A stretch of DNA of 64,000 nucleotides from Umbilicaria muhlenbergii (Eukaryota; Ascomycota; Lecanoromycetes; Umbilicariales; Umbilicariaceae), in NCBI GenBank assembly GCA_000611775.1, contig KK106983.1, positions 809,542 through 873,541 on the forward strand, given 5' to 3'. Numbering within the stretch: the stretch's first letter is position 1; each line of letters opens with the position of its first letter. The notes below the pieces were generated by a model, which made no database searches, was not told the origin of the DNA, and saw nothing but the letters and a program-made list of their open reading frames with translations. Both the position numbers and the translations under genes were made by a program. Positions 11,530 through 22,625 of this stretch are shown here, one piece after another.

Positions 11530-11563
11530 CGTTGTTGTCGTTGTTGTTGTCACTGTTGTTGGT
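11530..11563. repeat. GTT trinucleotide microsatellite
   Basis: Imperfect GTT repeat interrupted by GTC and CAC, just downstream of the large hypothetical gene. Confidence 0.8.
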
Positions 11564-11784
11564 GAAGTTCTCAACATGGTCTTCACATTGGCTCTTAATA
11601 AAAATCCTCCGTTGAGAAATCTTGCATATTTGCAGGACAAAAAGAGCGAGGTTTAGGTCCTCAACATGAAAAGCAATAGTCTTCAATCCCAAATCCATCA
11701 ACTTGAACTTAGAAGCCGGCATCTTCAAGAAAAAGGTGAACACTTTCAAGCCAGAATTGAGAATGAGGTCCTCTTCTGCAGCGA

Positions 11785-14286
11785 CTAGTCCATTGGTTCG
11801 CCCTCCAGTCTGCCCGGAATCACACAAACAGTCCCACGTCTCGCGTAGGGCAAAAGATGATGACCCTGTTCAGTCATCTCGCAGGTGCACTGAAGACAAG
11901 TGCTGCGCTGCAGAATTGACAAAGTGGTATGGCTGACGGCTAACCCACAAGCGACCCATTGACCACACGTATTCTGATCGACTGCCTGAAAGTAGCATGT
12001 AATCGTGGCCTTATCAGGATTATCCTTCAAAGATTCTATTCCAAAAAGCCCTTGCTTAACCGTCTTGATCTGACGACCTTGGCTTTCGAAGTTTTCTGAC
12101 TGTGCGGGGCGGAAGCCGTTATAGTAAGAATGATCGCACCCATTTGTTACATAGAGTTCTCCAAGAGCCTTTGAGACGTGGCTAAGGGGGGACTCCAGAA
12201 CAAGTTGATCTTTAATCAGGACTTCTTGGTAAAGAGCAATGTCATCCCTAGGGAATCTTGCATGAGATGAAAGCTTCAGAGTTGGGAACATGTTCGTTGG
12301 GTGGTAGTGATTTACCGACCTCTGCTCCAAAGTTATTAGGCCATCTCTCGTGGAAGCGCTGTAGATGTTTTCTCGCCTCTCTCCATTCGCAGAAATCACT
12401 CCAGGGAGGAAGAAGACAAAGCTGGCTTCCATATCCAGGGCTTGCTGGATAGCTGGATTTTGTGCCACTATGTACCCCCGATGATGAGTAGCGAGAACGC
12501 TATCATTATCAAAACGAGAATCCCATCCGAGTATCCCATCAAAGGAGATATTTGTAGTAACAGTGATAAGATCAGATATGTATATACTCGCTGACTTATG
12601 AGGCTTGTCTAATATCTTGATTCCTTTTAAGCCTTTCTCCCTTGGGCCATAGCTGCTGGTGGTGTTATTGATATCTTGACCGTCAGACAGCATAGCCGTT
12701 AACGGTGCCGTTAAATTCAGCCATCCTATCCAAAAGTCTCTAGATTCGAGGAACTCGACCGAGATGGTGCGGAGATTTCGATCCCAATTTGTAAACGCAA
12801 GCCACGAAGCGGCCACCGCGATTCTCAACAGGAAACCTATATGCCCCATTTCGTCGTCACTAAATTCAAGTACTTCAGGTATATTCGGCAGCCTTGAATC
12901 TTCCCATGTCCCTTGAGGTGATTGGGTGCCACAACGTGTCTTGGGCTGTCTCAATGGAGTGCTGAGCCATGCCGGACCAGGTACCATGTGAAAGATGTAC
13001 CACCCAGGATCACACCATTCAAGTCTTTCGCGTTCTTGCTCACGTTCTTCATTCGATTCCGCCAGCTCTGATGTGCGTATGGTGAGATATTGACGCCAAT
13101 CACCGGGCTCGGCCTTACTTTCAGGATGTGAACCAAAGCCCAGCTGTGCAAGAATCCTCGAAGCCCGTTGTCGAATAGCGGGAAGGCAGTAAACTGAGTA
13201 TTTGACAAGTCCAATTTTCTCCAGCTTTCGATCCTCATATTGACGATATATATGCCTTGCAAGGAACTCCGTGTAGTTGTGTACCAATGATGTCACAATA
13301 TCCACCGCCATGGTTCTTATGAGCTCTGATGCTGGTAAATAGCAGTCCAGCAGGTTTGTCTTATTTGTATCAATCGTCCAACCGTACTGTTCTTCATGCC
13401 CGAGGCCTTTGACGTCGAAGAAGTCTTTCACCTTGCCCTGAATGAGGATGTCACACCGGCTTTCTTCATCAAAAATGTAAACAAGCACTCTTGCAGTGCC
13501 GTAGTCGCCGTTAATAGGGACCTGATCCACCGTTGTCCTGAGAACGCAAACAGGAAGTCCCAAAATGTGGCGAGCATAAGCAATTGTCCACGCTGCTCCC
13601 TTCAACCCATGATAAGCCAGAACTCTTCTGTCATCTTCCTGTACCAACTCGGACAACACTAGTATGATGTGTACCGTTGTTTCTTCGCTCGGAATACTGT
13701 TATATACGTCGGCTAACGATGTGGAATCCAAGGACTTATCGTCTCCCAGAAGACGCTTTAAGAGGCTGTGATATTGAAAAACCTTGTCTTTGAATACTGT
13801 TGTGCGTGATAGAGATGCCAGGATGGTTCTAAGTGATCGAAGCTGCGAGAAGCCCGGAGTGGTGACTGAAGAAGCTCCACTGGCTGTAAAGAGCTCCAAG
13901 ATAACGGCATCACTAGATTCTTCTGACATGACAGGTTGAAGAGCGGACATCAACGCGACGACATTTTCCCCGGCTCTACTCTTGAGAAGCTCATCAGCAA
14001 CGAAGTTGGTCGCCGCTCCGAGTTCCACGACCTTGTGTATCCAGATGGCTGTTTTCCTCTGCTCTTCACGACACATGCTGATCTCTTTTCGATACTCATT
14101 CGTGGCGGGACACACCTCCGCAATCATCAGCATACACTGAAGCGTGTGCTCGGAGACCCCAGCTGTTGCTAGTTGTTTCAGGGCGCCGACGCCTAGGTTC
14201 AGAGCCAGCGACCCGAAGCTGGGGATATTGACCTGCCATCCGATTCCGCTCCCCTGCCCTGATACCAGTGCAGTATTGGAGCTCAT
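11785..14286 (-). CDS. large uncharacterised ascomycete protein
   Basis: Single-exon frame of 833 residues from the ATG at 14286 (MSSNTALVSG). An in-frame ATG 15 codons upstream exists but precedes a region that looks like leader. I recognise no catalytic domain. The N-terminal 250 residues are helical and Leu-rich, with segments such as TTPGFSQLRSLR, KVFQYHSLLKRL and AYHGLKGAAWTIAYARHILG, which recall the shared N-terminus of a lineage-specific family of Pezizomycotina proteins of unknown function. The C-terminus is Cys-containing (STCLQCTCEM). No signal peptide and no clear membrane span. Base composition is plainer and less GC-rich than most neighbours, and it stands alone among housekeeping genes, which suggests an accessory gene. 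Function unknown. Confidence 0.75.
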   Translation of the reverse strand: MSSNTALVSGQGSGIGWQVNIPSFGSLALNLGVGALKQLATAGVSEHTLQCMLMIAEVCPATNEYRKEISMCREEQRKTAIWIHKVVELGAATNFVADELLKSRAGENVVALMSALQPVMSEESSDAVILELFTASGASSVTTPGFSQLRSLRTILASLSRTTVFKDKVFQYHSLLKRLLGDDKSLDSTSLADVYNSIPSEETTVHIILVLSELVQEDDRRVLAYHGLKGAAWTIAYARHILGLPVCVLRTTVDQVPINGDYGTARVLVYIFDEESRCDILIQGKVKDFFDVKGLGHEEQYGWTIDTNKTNLLDCYLPASELIRTMAVDIVTSLVHNYTEFLARHIYRQYEDRKLEKIGLVKYSVYCLPAIRQRASRILAQLGFGSHPESKAEPGDWRQYLTIRTSELAESNEEREQERERLEWCDPGWYIFHMVPGPAWLSTPLRQPKTRCGTQSPQGTWEDSRLPNIPEVLEFSDDEMGHIGFLLRIAVAASWLAFTNWDRNLRTISVEFLESRDFWIGWLNLTAPLTAMLSDGQDINNTTSSYGPREKGLKGIKILDKPHKSASIYISDLITVTTNISFDGILGWDSRFDNDSVLATHHRGYIVAQNPAIQQALDMEASFVFFLPGVISANGERRENIYSASTRDGLITLEQRSVNHYHPTNMFPTLKLSSHARFPRDDIALYQEVLIKDQLVLESPLSHVSKALGELYVTNGCDHSYYNGFRPAQSENFESQGRQIKTVKQGLFGIESLKDNPDKATITCYFQAVDQNTCGQWVACGLAVSHTTLSILQRSTCLQCTCEMTEQGHHLLPYARRGTVCVIPGRLEGEPMD

Positions 14287-14587
14287 AGCCGCGGTTTGTC
14301 TGATAATACACGGCCAAATGATCAAACACAAGCACTAACGGTACCTTACCCTTTAGTACACAAGGTCGACCGTCAACGCAAGGCTGAAGTCAGAACCAGC
14401 GTGAGAAGAGATAGAAAGTACGTGCTTTTCCAAGTAGGAGGAACAAGAAACCACTGTGAAGATGAGGGGGCCGGCTTCCTGCATCTCGTGTACGCTACGC
14501 CTCCTTGTCACACAGTTTTTGTCATCTGACGCACCAAAGAAGTCAAGTCTCGAATCGCCTAACATCCCGGAAGAGGGCTTGCCAAAG

Positions 14588-15975
14588 TTACAATTCATCC
14601 CTCCTCTGCTGCCCTCCTTGCTTTGGTACTTCTTCTACATTTTCCTCCCACATCCTTTTTTTCCGATTGGGCTGCTCATCCTCCGTCCTCTCTCGTAGAA
14701 CAGTGCCTTGCTCATTCTGCTGCGAGGATGCATCACCAGATCCACCTTGACGCCGGCTTTCTTCTGCCATCGTCCCGACTTGCTCTGAAATGCTCTTATC
14801 ACCCACACTACGAGGGGTAGCCTGATCCGGTTGCGCAATCTTCGCACCAGCTCCTCCGCCACCAACAGCGAATGACGGTTGAGCCATACCTCGCGCAAAA
14901 CTAGGGATACCGCCTTTCGCGCTTGGCTTGACGATCAGACTGGTAGAGACACGCTCCGAAGCCTGGGACAGAGTACTACTTGAGCTGGCTCCTCCAAATA
15001 CGCCTACAATGGCGGCGAATGTCCCCACGGTTATTCTGAAAAACAGCTTGATGGGAAACCAGAGAAACCACCACAGGGGCCCATAGAGGAGTCGACGGAA
15101 GATGAGCCACAGGATTGTACTGGCAAGTATGTAGAATGCGGTTTCTAGATACCAAGTATCCGACTTTTGCGAGTGGATGAGTGTGGATACGAGGGTGCGA
15201 GAGGAAGAGAGCAGAGTATCGAGGTTGCTATACGACTCTGTGAGGGAGGCAACGGCGGCTTTAGATTGCTCTAGTGACGTTGGCAATTAGTGCCTATATT
15301 CCGGTGTATGATAGTGGGAGGCTCACGTAGTGTTTCACGCACAAAGTGGCTTTTTGATAGCTCTGTTTGCCCCAGCTGGTTTAGTCTTCGTAGCGCAGTT
15401 GTCACGTCGGTCGAAGCAGCGACCAGCAACTCGTCCTGGGACAACTTTCCTTGCCCCCTTCGGCGGAGCCCGCCAGGCGTATTGCTCCCGTCCTGAACCC
15501 CAGCGAAAAGAAGCTCGCGTTCTTTCTGCTTTGCACTCTCGGCGTTGCGTTTAGCTTGGAGTTGAGCCTTCCTGAACTGCCTACGAGCTCTACGGCCAGA
15601 TATTAGCCCTTGAAGTCTTCTTAGACTTGATAGACCCTACAGCTTGAGGTCCTCGCCCAACCTCGCAACCTGAGCTGCTAGCGCGGTCCGTGAGCTTTGA
15701 TTATCGCCGTCCCTTCGACGTGAAGTAGAGCCCCAGCTTCCGCTGTTTATCAGATCCTCTGCCTCTTGTCTCAAAAGTTCGAATTCCTCTTCCTGGTCCT
15801 TGAGGCTTTGGTGGATCTCAGCGCTGAGCTCGAGACGTGCATCAGCTTCGTCTGGGTCGAGCGAGCTAGAGCCAGGCTGAATGGGAAGCTTTGCGAGGCG
15901 GTTGATAAATTGAAGGGTCTGCTTGTGAGCTTCAGACAGGGCGGTAAGGCGGGAGGTTATTGCTTCTGTAGTCAT
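14588..15975 (-). CDS. SEC20: SNARE Sec20 (Golgi-to-ER retrograde transport)
   Basis: t-SNARE of the ER that receives COPI vesicles with Ufe1, Use1 and Tip20. Three minus-strand exons (15975-15641, 15589-15327, 15270-14588) give 426 residues. The N-terminal part is coiled-coil-like. The Sec20 SNARE region reads QSKAAVASLTESYSNLDTLL, then SSRTLVSTLIHSQKSDTWYL, followed directly by the membrane anchor ILASTILWLIFRRLLYGPLW. The lumenal tail is Ala/Gly/Ser-rich, and the protein ends RRDEL, a K/HDEL-type retrieval signal as in yeast Sec20 (HDEL). Exon junctions keep frame throughout. It is divergent from the mL53 gene, sharing a 283-bp promoter. Confidence 0.93.
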
Positions 15976-16258
15976 GTCAAGGTATTAGGTTACGTAGATT
16001 ATGTTGAGCCTCAGCCCTCATGCAAAGGAGATGACGATGCGGCACTGGCAGACCCCTGTCAATAATCGACAGACTAGCGATCGCGAAAGTGAACTGCGGC
16101 AACATCAAGGTAAGGCATGTCTATTGTATTGATGAAGAAGGTGTTGTAGGTGACAGATGATGGTGAGAGGCTGCCTAAACCATCACGAGGTAAGTTCCAC
16201 TCTATGTGGACGTGGCCTTAGCTAACGTTTTCAAATAAGTCTGCTATTTGCCGCCACG

Positions 16259-16632
16259 ATGATCACCAAATTCATCACTGATGTCTCCACCAAATTTAAC
16301 CCCTTCTCCAAACGCGGAAAGACTTGTCGTATCTTTCTCGCCCAACTTCCGCCGAGCGCGCGGCAGACTATGAAGATCAACACAAAGCTTCTTCCGCGTA
16401 CAAGCAGGGAGGGCAGCGCGTTAAGCTTGAAGTTCAGTACGTCCAATCGTACCAGCAACTTATGGCTTGCCGGATATCAGACTCGTCAATGGATACACTG
16501 ACATGTACATTCACAGAAGATGGCAAAGAGATACATTTGGACACGGAGAAGCTGACTATCAACGACGTCATGGAGGAAGTGGACCGGCATTCAAGGATGT
16601 TGAATCGCCAAGCCGATTTGATGGGCAACTGA
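16259..16632 (+). CDS. MRPL44: mitochondrial ribosomal protein mL53
   Basis: Small protein of the mitochondrial large ribosomal subunit. Two exons (16259-16436 and 16517-16632) give 97 residues. The start MITKFITDVSTKFNPFS, the block GKTCRIFLAQLPP and the C-terminal block DGKEIHLDTEKL...EEVDRHSRMLNRQ are typical of fungal mL53 (yeast Mrpl44). The intron begins GTACGT and ends CACAG; the junction codon becomes Lys. Its 3' end faces the APH gene with about 100 bp between stops. Confidence 0.9.
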
Positions 16633-16734
16633 CAGGTCGCCATAATGGGACGCTGGGATGTTGACGTCCAAGGGCATATGAGTTGTGGGCATCGAAATTG
16701 GCTATCTATAAGCCTATTGAGCTTTCTATCACCT

Positions 16735-18043
16735 CTAAAGTTTCGCCTTCTGTCCAAAACCAGATCCTTTCAATCTCTCAATCAAGCTCCACGCAAACTC
16801 GCCGAACGGTCCCATCTGTACTGCATATTCCTTCGCCTTTGCGCTACTTGCCTGCCTTAACGCATACCGCGCCGCTATGCCCTGCATAATCACACTATTT
16901 CTGAAACATCCAAACGCGTCGCCCCACCCTTGCTCCTGGCTTGGGTCCCAGCCGGCGACTTCGGCATACCAATTGATGCACTCGGTGCGGGTGGGAAGCC
17001 CAGGGGTGGTGGTGGATGGTGAAAATGCGGGGTTGGACCGGCCGTAGAGGTTGGAGGCGGAGGCGACGTACGGGAAGAGGAGGTTGCTAAGGTCGGACAG
17101 GGGGTGCCCAATCGTGGACATCTCCCAGCTATTGGAACTAGGTATCAGCAGCCATATCGACAAGACCAACTCAGTACCATGGCGATTATACTCACTCTAA
17201 TATGCCAATCACCCGAGGCTCTGTCTTATGAAAGACCAGATTGTCTATCTTGTAGTCCCCGTGTATCAAAGTGCCCCTATCCTTTGGCTGCGTCTTCGGG
17301 TCTCCAAAGAAAGACACCATATCGTCGAAGTGGGGTATTTTGCCTACGGGCTGTTTTGACTCGATATCCACGGCTTGTGCTTGGGACGTTGAAATGGTCC
17401 CGAGAGTCTTGATCTGTCGGTTGTAGAAGCCTGAGGGTTTGCCGAAGTTCGAGAAGTTGATGGCTAAGGGGTCGACGCGGTGGAGTTTTGCAAGGGTGCG
17501 AATTGCATCGTGCCACCTGAACCACCAAGTCGATGTCAGCCTTTGCTATTTCTGATCTGCATTCACGGCTGAAAGTTTGCTCACATTTCCCTCCTCTCCT
17601 CTGGCCCAACGTCCGGAAACGAAGCATCCTCAACTATCCTCCCATCCAAAAACTCCATAACATAGAACGCCGTCCCTATCACTTCATCGTCCTCGCAAAG
17701 GCAGTAAGCCTTCGGAACCGGTACGTCCGTCCTCTCAAGCGCATGGATGATCCGGTACTCGCGCTCGACTTGGTGGGCTGTCTTTGAGAGAAGTTTTCCG
17801 GGGGGCTTTTTACGGAGAACGTATCTGTCTTTGTTGGCGTCTGTGATTTGGTAGGTTGGGTTCGATTGCCCAAAGCCGAACTGCGGATACGGTTAGCTAA
17901 CGTCCAAGGGCAGTGTGGGTGGGGAAGGATTGGGATGATCGGACCTGCTTAACGTCGATTGGTGTTTTGATTTGGGGCACACTCTTGTCAATGTAAGCTG
18001 ATAAGGATTCGACATTGATAGGTTGTCGTACAGCGCCCGCCAT
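16735..18043 (-). CDS. aminoglycoside phosphotransferase-fold protein (ACAD10/11 N-terminal-like)
   Basis: Kinase-fold protein of the APH family, ACAD10/ACAD11-like subgroup, which in animals phosphorylates 4-hydroxy acyl-CoAs. Four minus-strand exons (18043-17945, 17880-17585, 17516-17196, 17128-16735) give 369 residues. Visible motifs: the nucleotide-binding strand [12 protein letters not shown], the HEYRI-like REYRIIHAL, the catalytic loop [14 protein letters not shown] (Asp and Asn of the Brenner motif) and the metal-binding [16 protein letters not shown], where the Asp codon is completed by splicing. No acyl-CoA dehydrogenase domain is fused, unlike animal ACAD10/11. Substrate unknown. 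Shares a 304-bp divergent promoter with RFC2. Confidence 0.88.
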
Positions 18044-18347
18044 GATTGCTGCACTGTTGCTTCACCGATTCGATGGCTGTGTCTATGAGGGGTGCAGCGG
18101 TGGTCAATGGTGAATCTGGTGTTCCCCAGATTTCGGCCAGCCGAGGCCCAGCGGAGAAAATGGAGCAAACGTCCGAGCTTCGATCTTTGGCGCGAGACTT
18201 CGTCGCGTCTTCGAGCACTTGTACGGCCGACGTGCCTTCACTTTGCTGATAAGACTGACCTGACCGCCAACCGCTGCTCAACCCAGAGCACGCAACAACC
18301 AAGACCAAGTCGTCCTAACCATACCAAAGCAAGGTCTAGCGAGGACA

Positions 18348-19729
18348 ATGGCTAGTTTCTTTGATAACAAAGCCCGAGCAGCAGCAGCGGCAAACGGCGC
18401 ATCTTCCTCCAAAACTCCAACCGCTAAAGACAACACAAGACTCCAGCCGTGGGTTGAGAAATAGTTTGTGACTGGTTAGCGCAAACACAGGATGCTTATG
18501 GGCTGACGACTCGTAGTCGACCGAAGAGTTTGAACGACGTTACCGCACAAGACCACACTATCACTGTATTGCAGCGTACTCTACAAGCAACCAATGTACG
18601 GAGACCAAGCGTCAGCTCCCAATGAATCCATGGTCTCCATTGCTGATCATTGACATCAAGCTCCCACACATGCTCTTCTACGGCCCTCCAGGAACTGGCA
18701 AGACATCGACTATTCTCGCCCTTGCCAAGGAGCTCTATGGCCCTGAACTGTTCAAGACTCGCGTTCTGGAGCTCAATGCGTCCGACGAGCGGGGCATCTC
18801 CATTGTGCGCGAGAAAGTCAAGGACTTCGCTCGAATGCAGTTATCGAACCCACAGCCAGGGTACAAAGAGAAATATCCATGCCCGCCGTACAAGCTTATT
18901 ATCTTGGACGAAGCAGACAGTATGACACAGGATGCGCAGAGCGCGCTAAGAAGGACGATGGAGACATACAGCAAGATCACGCGGTTCTGTTTGATTTGCA
19001 ACTACGTTACGAGAATCATCGACCCTCTTGCAAGTAGGTGTAGCAAATTCCGGTTCAAGAGTCTGGATCAGGGAAACGCGAAGAAGAGACTAGAAGATAT
19101 TGCGGAGCATGAAGGAGTCAAGCTGGAGATTGGAGCCGTCGAAACGTTGATCAAGTGCAGCGAAGGCGATCTAAGAAAAGCCATCACCTTTCTTCAGAGT
19201 GCAGCGAGATTGGTGGGTGCTGTGCAGGCGCCGCAGTCGAAGGCGAATGGACAGTCGAAGATGAGAAGTATCGAAGACGATGATGAAGACGACGCTATGG
19301 ATTTGGACGGAGGCGACACCGGTATTGTGACCATCAAGAGCATAGAAGAGATTGCCGGGGTCATTCCTAACGCTGTGGTCGACAATCTGATACAAGCTAT
19401 GCAACCAAAAACGAAGGGAGCAGTCTACGAGGCTGTGGCAACCGCAGTCACAGATATGGTAGCAGATGGCTGGAGCGCCACTCAGGTAGTTACCCAGGTA
19501 CGTTGCAGTCCTTCCTCTCGTGTATGTAATTGTACATCCTGATATACTAACGCGATTTATACAGCTTTACCAGCAGATAGTGTTCAATGATACAATACCG
19601 AACAAACAAAAGAATAAAATTGTCATGGTATTCTCCGAGGTGGACAAACGGCTTGTGGACGGTTCCGACGAACACTTGATGATTCTGGATCTAGCGTTGC
19701 GGATTTCTGGGATATTAGCAGAATCTTGA
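18348..19729 (+). CDS. RFC2: replication factor C subunit 2
   Basis: Clamp-loader ATPase subunit that loads PCNA. Four exons (18348-18463, 18517-18595, 18661-19497, 19565-19729) give 398 residues. The start [17 protein letters not shown] leads to [13 protein letters not shown], then [14 protein letters not shown] (Walker A), [20 protein letters not shown] (Walker B with DEAD), the arginine-finger motif [12 protein letters not shown], and a collar domain. The block [19 protein letters not shown] matches yeast Rfc2/human RFC4 best. Intron 2 ends in CAAG, not YAG; it is required because the unspliced frame stops. An acidic insert ([14 protein letters not shown]) lies near residue 275. Confidence 0.94.
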
Positions 19730-20842
19730 TCACACCACGAATATGCGAATACTGAACCGGCTAAGTACGCTCGATTTCACAGACAAGGACCCCCGTTGTA
19801 ACAACACGGGCACCTGCACGGTTCTACTTTCTGGGTTATGCCACCCTTTTGCAACACAAAAAAGCTGTAGCTTCCTGCAAGGGTCGAAATTGAGATACCG
19901 GGCAATGTCAGTAAGTGCTGCAGAGGGATGTACCTCCTCAAACTGAGGAGGCCTGAAAGCACCTCGCTCTGCTGCCTTGCTACTCTGGTGTCCACCATTC
20001 TCAAAGCTTCCACTCCAGCTTTGACAAAAGACATGGCGTTGCAATATTGCTCGGAGATTGATCCTCTACGACTGAAGAAGAAGACTGACATGGTTGTGAT
20101 GCCTGAAGAGCCAGATCGAGTGTCAAGTAAATATATTACGAGTAGAATGAGATAGAACGAAACGGAATGCGAGAGTGAGATACAATGCGACAGAGTGAAC
20201 TGGAGTGAGTTACAATACAATGAAATTGTGGGCAGCAGACTCATATGGCCGGCACACTAAGCGGTACTACAATAAAGGCATGGTTATGGGGGATCAAGCG
20301 ACCATAGGCCCCATTGAGCGCTTGATGGATAGGTCAACTACGAAGTGCCTCAAAGGCCTATAGTAACTAGGGCTACTGATTGCTAAGGAAACAGGTGTGT
20401 TCACAGAAGCCAGCTATATTCGCACCTGCTAGAGGCCCCTGACGCGATTGGTTTCGCATGCTCAACAGCCGCTAGGCATTTGAACAAAGCCAGTGACATT
20501 ATCCAGCTGCTGAGGCCTCTCTCTATATCACAACAACGAAAGCGCCGTAGATAAGTTCTTGAAGTGGATCGTCTCCAGATCAAGGACTGCTACTGTCTCC
20601 TACATCACATCGTCCTCGTATTGGTTTTGGTTGTTCAATGGTTGAGGAGACAGTATGTCTCTTATTTTGTCTATACACATGCTACTCAGCTGCCGCCTGA
20701 CGCAGACCAAGGTGTCTATTAGAATAAAATTCAGGCCCTGAAGATAAAACTGATACGTATCAAATGCAAAGATGCATATCAGATTGGAGACGGTGCTGGT
20801 TTGTGACTGGCATTAACTGAGTTGCAGAAGTCCCTCTTAAAT
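19730..20842. other. intergenic, no supported gene
   Basis: 1.1 kb between the 3' ends of RFC2 and the membrane-protein gene. It holds a degenerate GAGTGAGATACAATGCGA-like repeat (about 20140-20225). No frame has coding character I trust. Confidence 0.5.
20140..20226. repeat. degenerate ~20-bp tandem repeat
   Basis: Purine-rich units resembling AATGCGAGAGTGAGATAC recur about four times with drift. Its only visible effect is a spurious Ser/Leu/His-rich frame on the minus strand. Confidence 0.55.
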
Positions 20843-22222
20843 TCACTGATCGCCGGTGTTGATTCGCCGCTGCCGCAGGACTGGCTCGGGCTCCCATGGA
20901 TATATTGGAGGACCCTCAGTATCAAATGTCATTTCAACGTCTTGTGTAGGGTCCGCCAGTGGCTTAATCCGATCCAGGACTGTGGGCGCCAACTCTGAGG
21001 ATCGCCGCTTGATCACTTCATCTGCTTGAATCAGCAGGGCAGCACTTCATTAAGCGGTCTTGAAATCACATACCGACATAGGCTTCCCGAAACGTCAAGA
21101 TAGTAGAGGCTAGGAGTAAGATAGCTACTATCTGCCCGAAACCCATTTCGTTCTCGTTTCCAGCCATATCCGAAGACGCGCTCGCACGGTCCGTGATTAT
21201 ACCCCAGAGGCCGTAACCAAACCAGAGGATATCGACATAGAGGCTGAAAACGGTTGAGCCCAATAAGGCTGCTATAACAACATAGATTACCAGGATCACA
21301 GCTAGCAAGATCTCTACGCTACCGAGCACGAGCCAAGCCGGGAATGCTGCAACAGAACTAGAAGCTCTCAGGTCCGTTCGTTTCTGATGAAGAGAAACAA
21401 TGCCGCTCCGTGTTTTTCTAACCGGTACCGTCCAGAAATACATCTCAAAGTATGTCCAGAGCGGTTCGTAAAGATAAATAAACGAGGTGCCATAGCCAAA
21501 AACAAGCAAGAAGATGTTGAGCTCCATCCAGAAGGCTGGGCTTCCCGAGACATTTCCCAATAAATCATCAAACAAGCATTGCGCGTCACAGTTATAGCTA
21601 TCATACCAGGCCCAGTGGCCCTGCAAAACCGTGGCTGCCAGCATCATGACGAGCGTAATCATCATGAGACAGACTCGCCCATTTCGCAGTGAGGGGCGGG
21701 CACGATGATATCGCGTGAGAACATTCAGAGTCGTCAGGTGCACATTGGAGGAAAACCAAGCTAGATCAGTAACAATCGAAAAGTGATACACCGATATTGA
21801 GCAGTGTTTTAAGAAACCGGCGGTCAAGATCGCTAGACCGGCGATCAACTGCTGATCGCTGAGGCTCAGTACGACCTTTTCCATCACCGGTCTCCAAAAG
21901 TCTTTCCGCTTGTCGCTGATCCTCAACAAGTTGGTCTTCTTGATCATGCGGGCTGCCCAAGCATCAATAGCATTGTCGTTCCAATTTTGAATCATGTCGA
22001 GTAAAAGGCCGGTGTGAGAGACAACAAGAGTTAAGGCAGCACTGGCAATAAAGGCACCTATAACCTGTGAGTATTGTCAGCTGTGCAGTCGTGCTCGAAT
22101 GCTGGCCAGAGGGACAGTCATACCCCGCTGCCTGCAATATCAGGGTCCGCCTGATAAGGGCTGTAGTCGATGCCCAGAGCCCAAAGCGTGCAATTTGGGG
22201 CGCTTTTGCCACAAAGTACCAT
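20843..22222 (-). CDS. multi-pass membrane protein, unknown function
   Basis: Three minus-strand exons (22222-22124, 22064-21074, 21021-20843) give 422 residues. Starts MVLCGKSAPNCTLW; the phrase QADPDIAGSG followed after the intron by VIGAFIASAALTLVV is the usual entry of a Pezizomycotina family of integral membrane proteins, as is LSLSDQQLIAGLAIL. About seven hydrophobic segments are visible, ending with IVAILLLASTILTFREAYV before a 60-residue cytosolic tail. Splicing at GTATGT near 21073 extends the protein past an in-frame stop and adds the tail DEVIKRRSSELAP. I know no function; often such proteins are called integral membrane protein only. Confidence 0.8.
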
Positions 22223-22625
22223 TGTCGCCGTCAGCACAGGGTTTCATAGCTGTCGAGAAACAACTCATAATGCGAGGGAATGCCCGTTTATATCAAGTGT
22301 TGGAAGAACAAGATAGCCTTACGCTACATGCCAAGACTAGTGCATTCAGCTGTGTCTAATCCCGAGCAATTCTAACCAGTACTAGAACGCTATGGCTCTC
22401 AACCCTGCAACTGGTTCGAAGGTGTGCAGAGTCGGTAATGCGACCAACCAACCAAAACGATCTCTAGCAGGCAGGCTAAGCTTGTGCTTGAATTACTGTG
22501 CGTCCACACATCAGCCCTTAAACCGTGCCGCAAATGGAGAGGAAAAAATTAATGTACCTTTGATGCTGCAGTTCGCATATGTAAATCTTCCATATTCCTT
22601 CGTCCTCTCAACAGCAAATAGGATC
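22223..22625. other. intergenic
   Basis: About 400 bp between the membrane-protein gene start and the DUS2 stop. Nothing recognised. Confidence 0.5.

Noticed and set aside
11375-11827. 150-codon minus-strand frame with Arg-Lys-Pro and Asn/Asp repeats
   Set aside because: The repeats are coded by a minisatellite and a GTT run, and the frame overlaps the end of the 833-residue gene in another phase.
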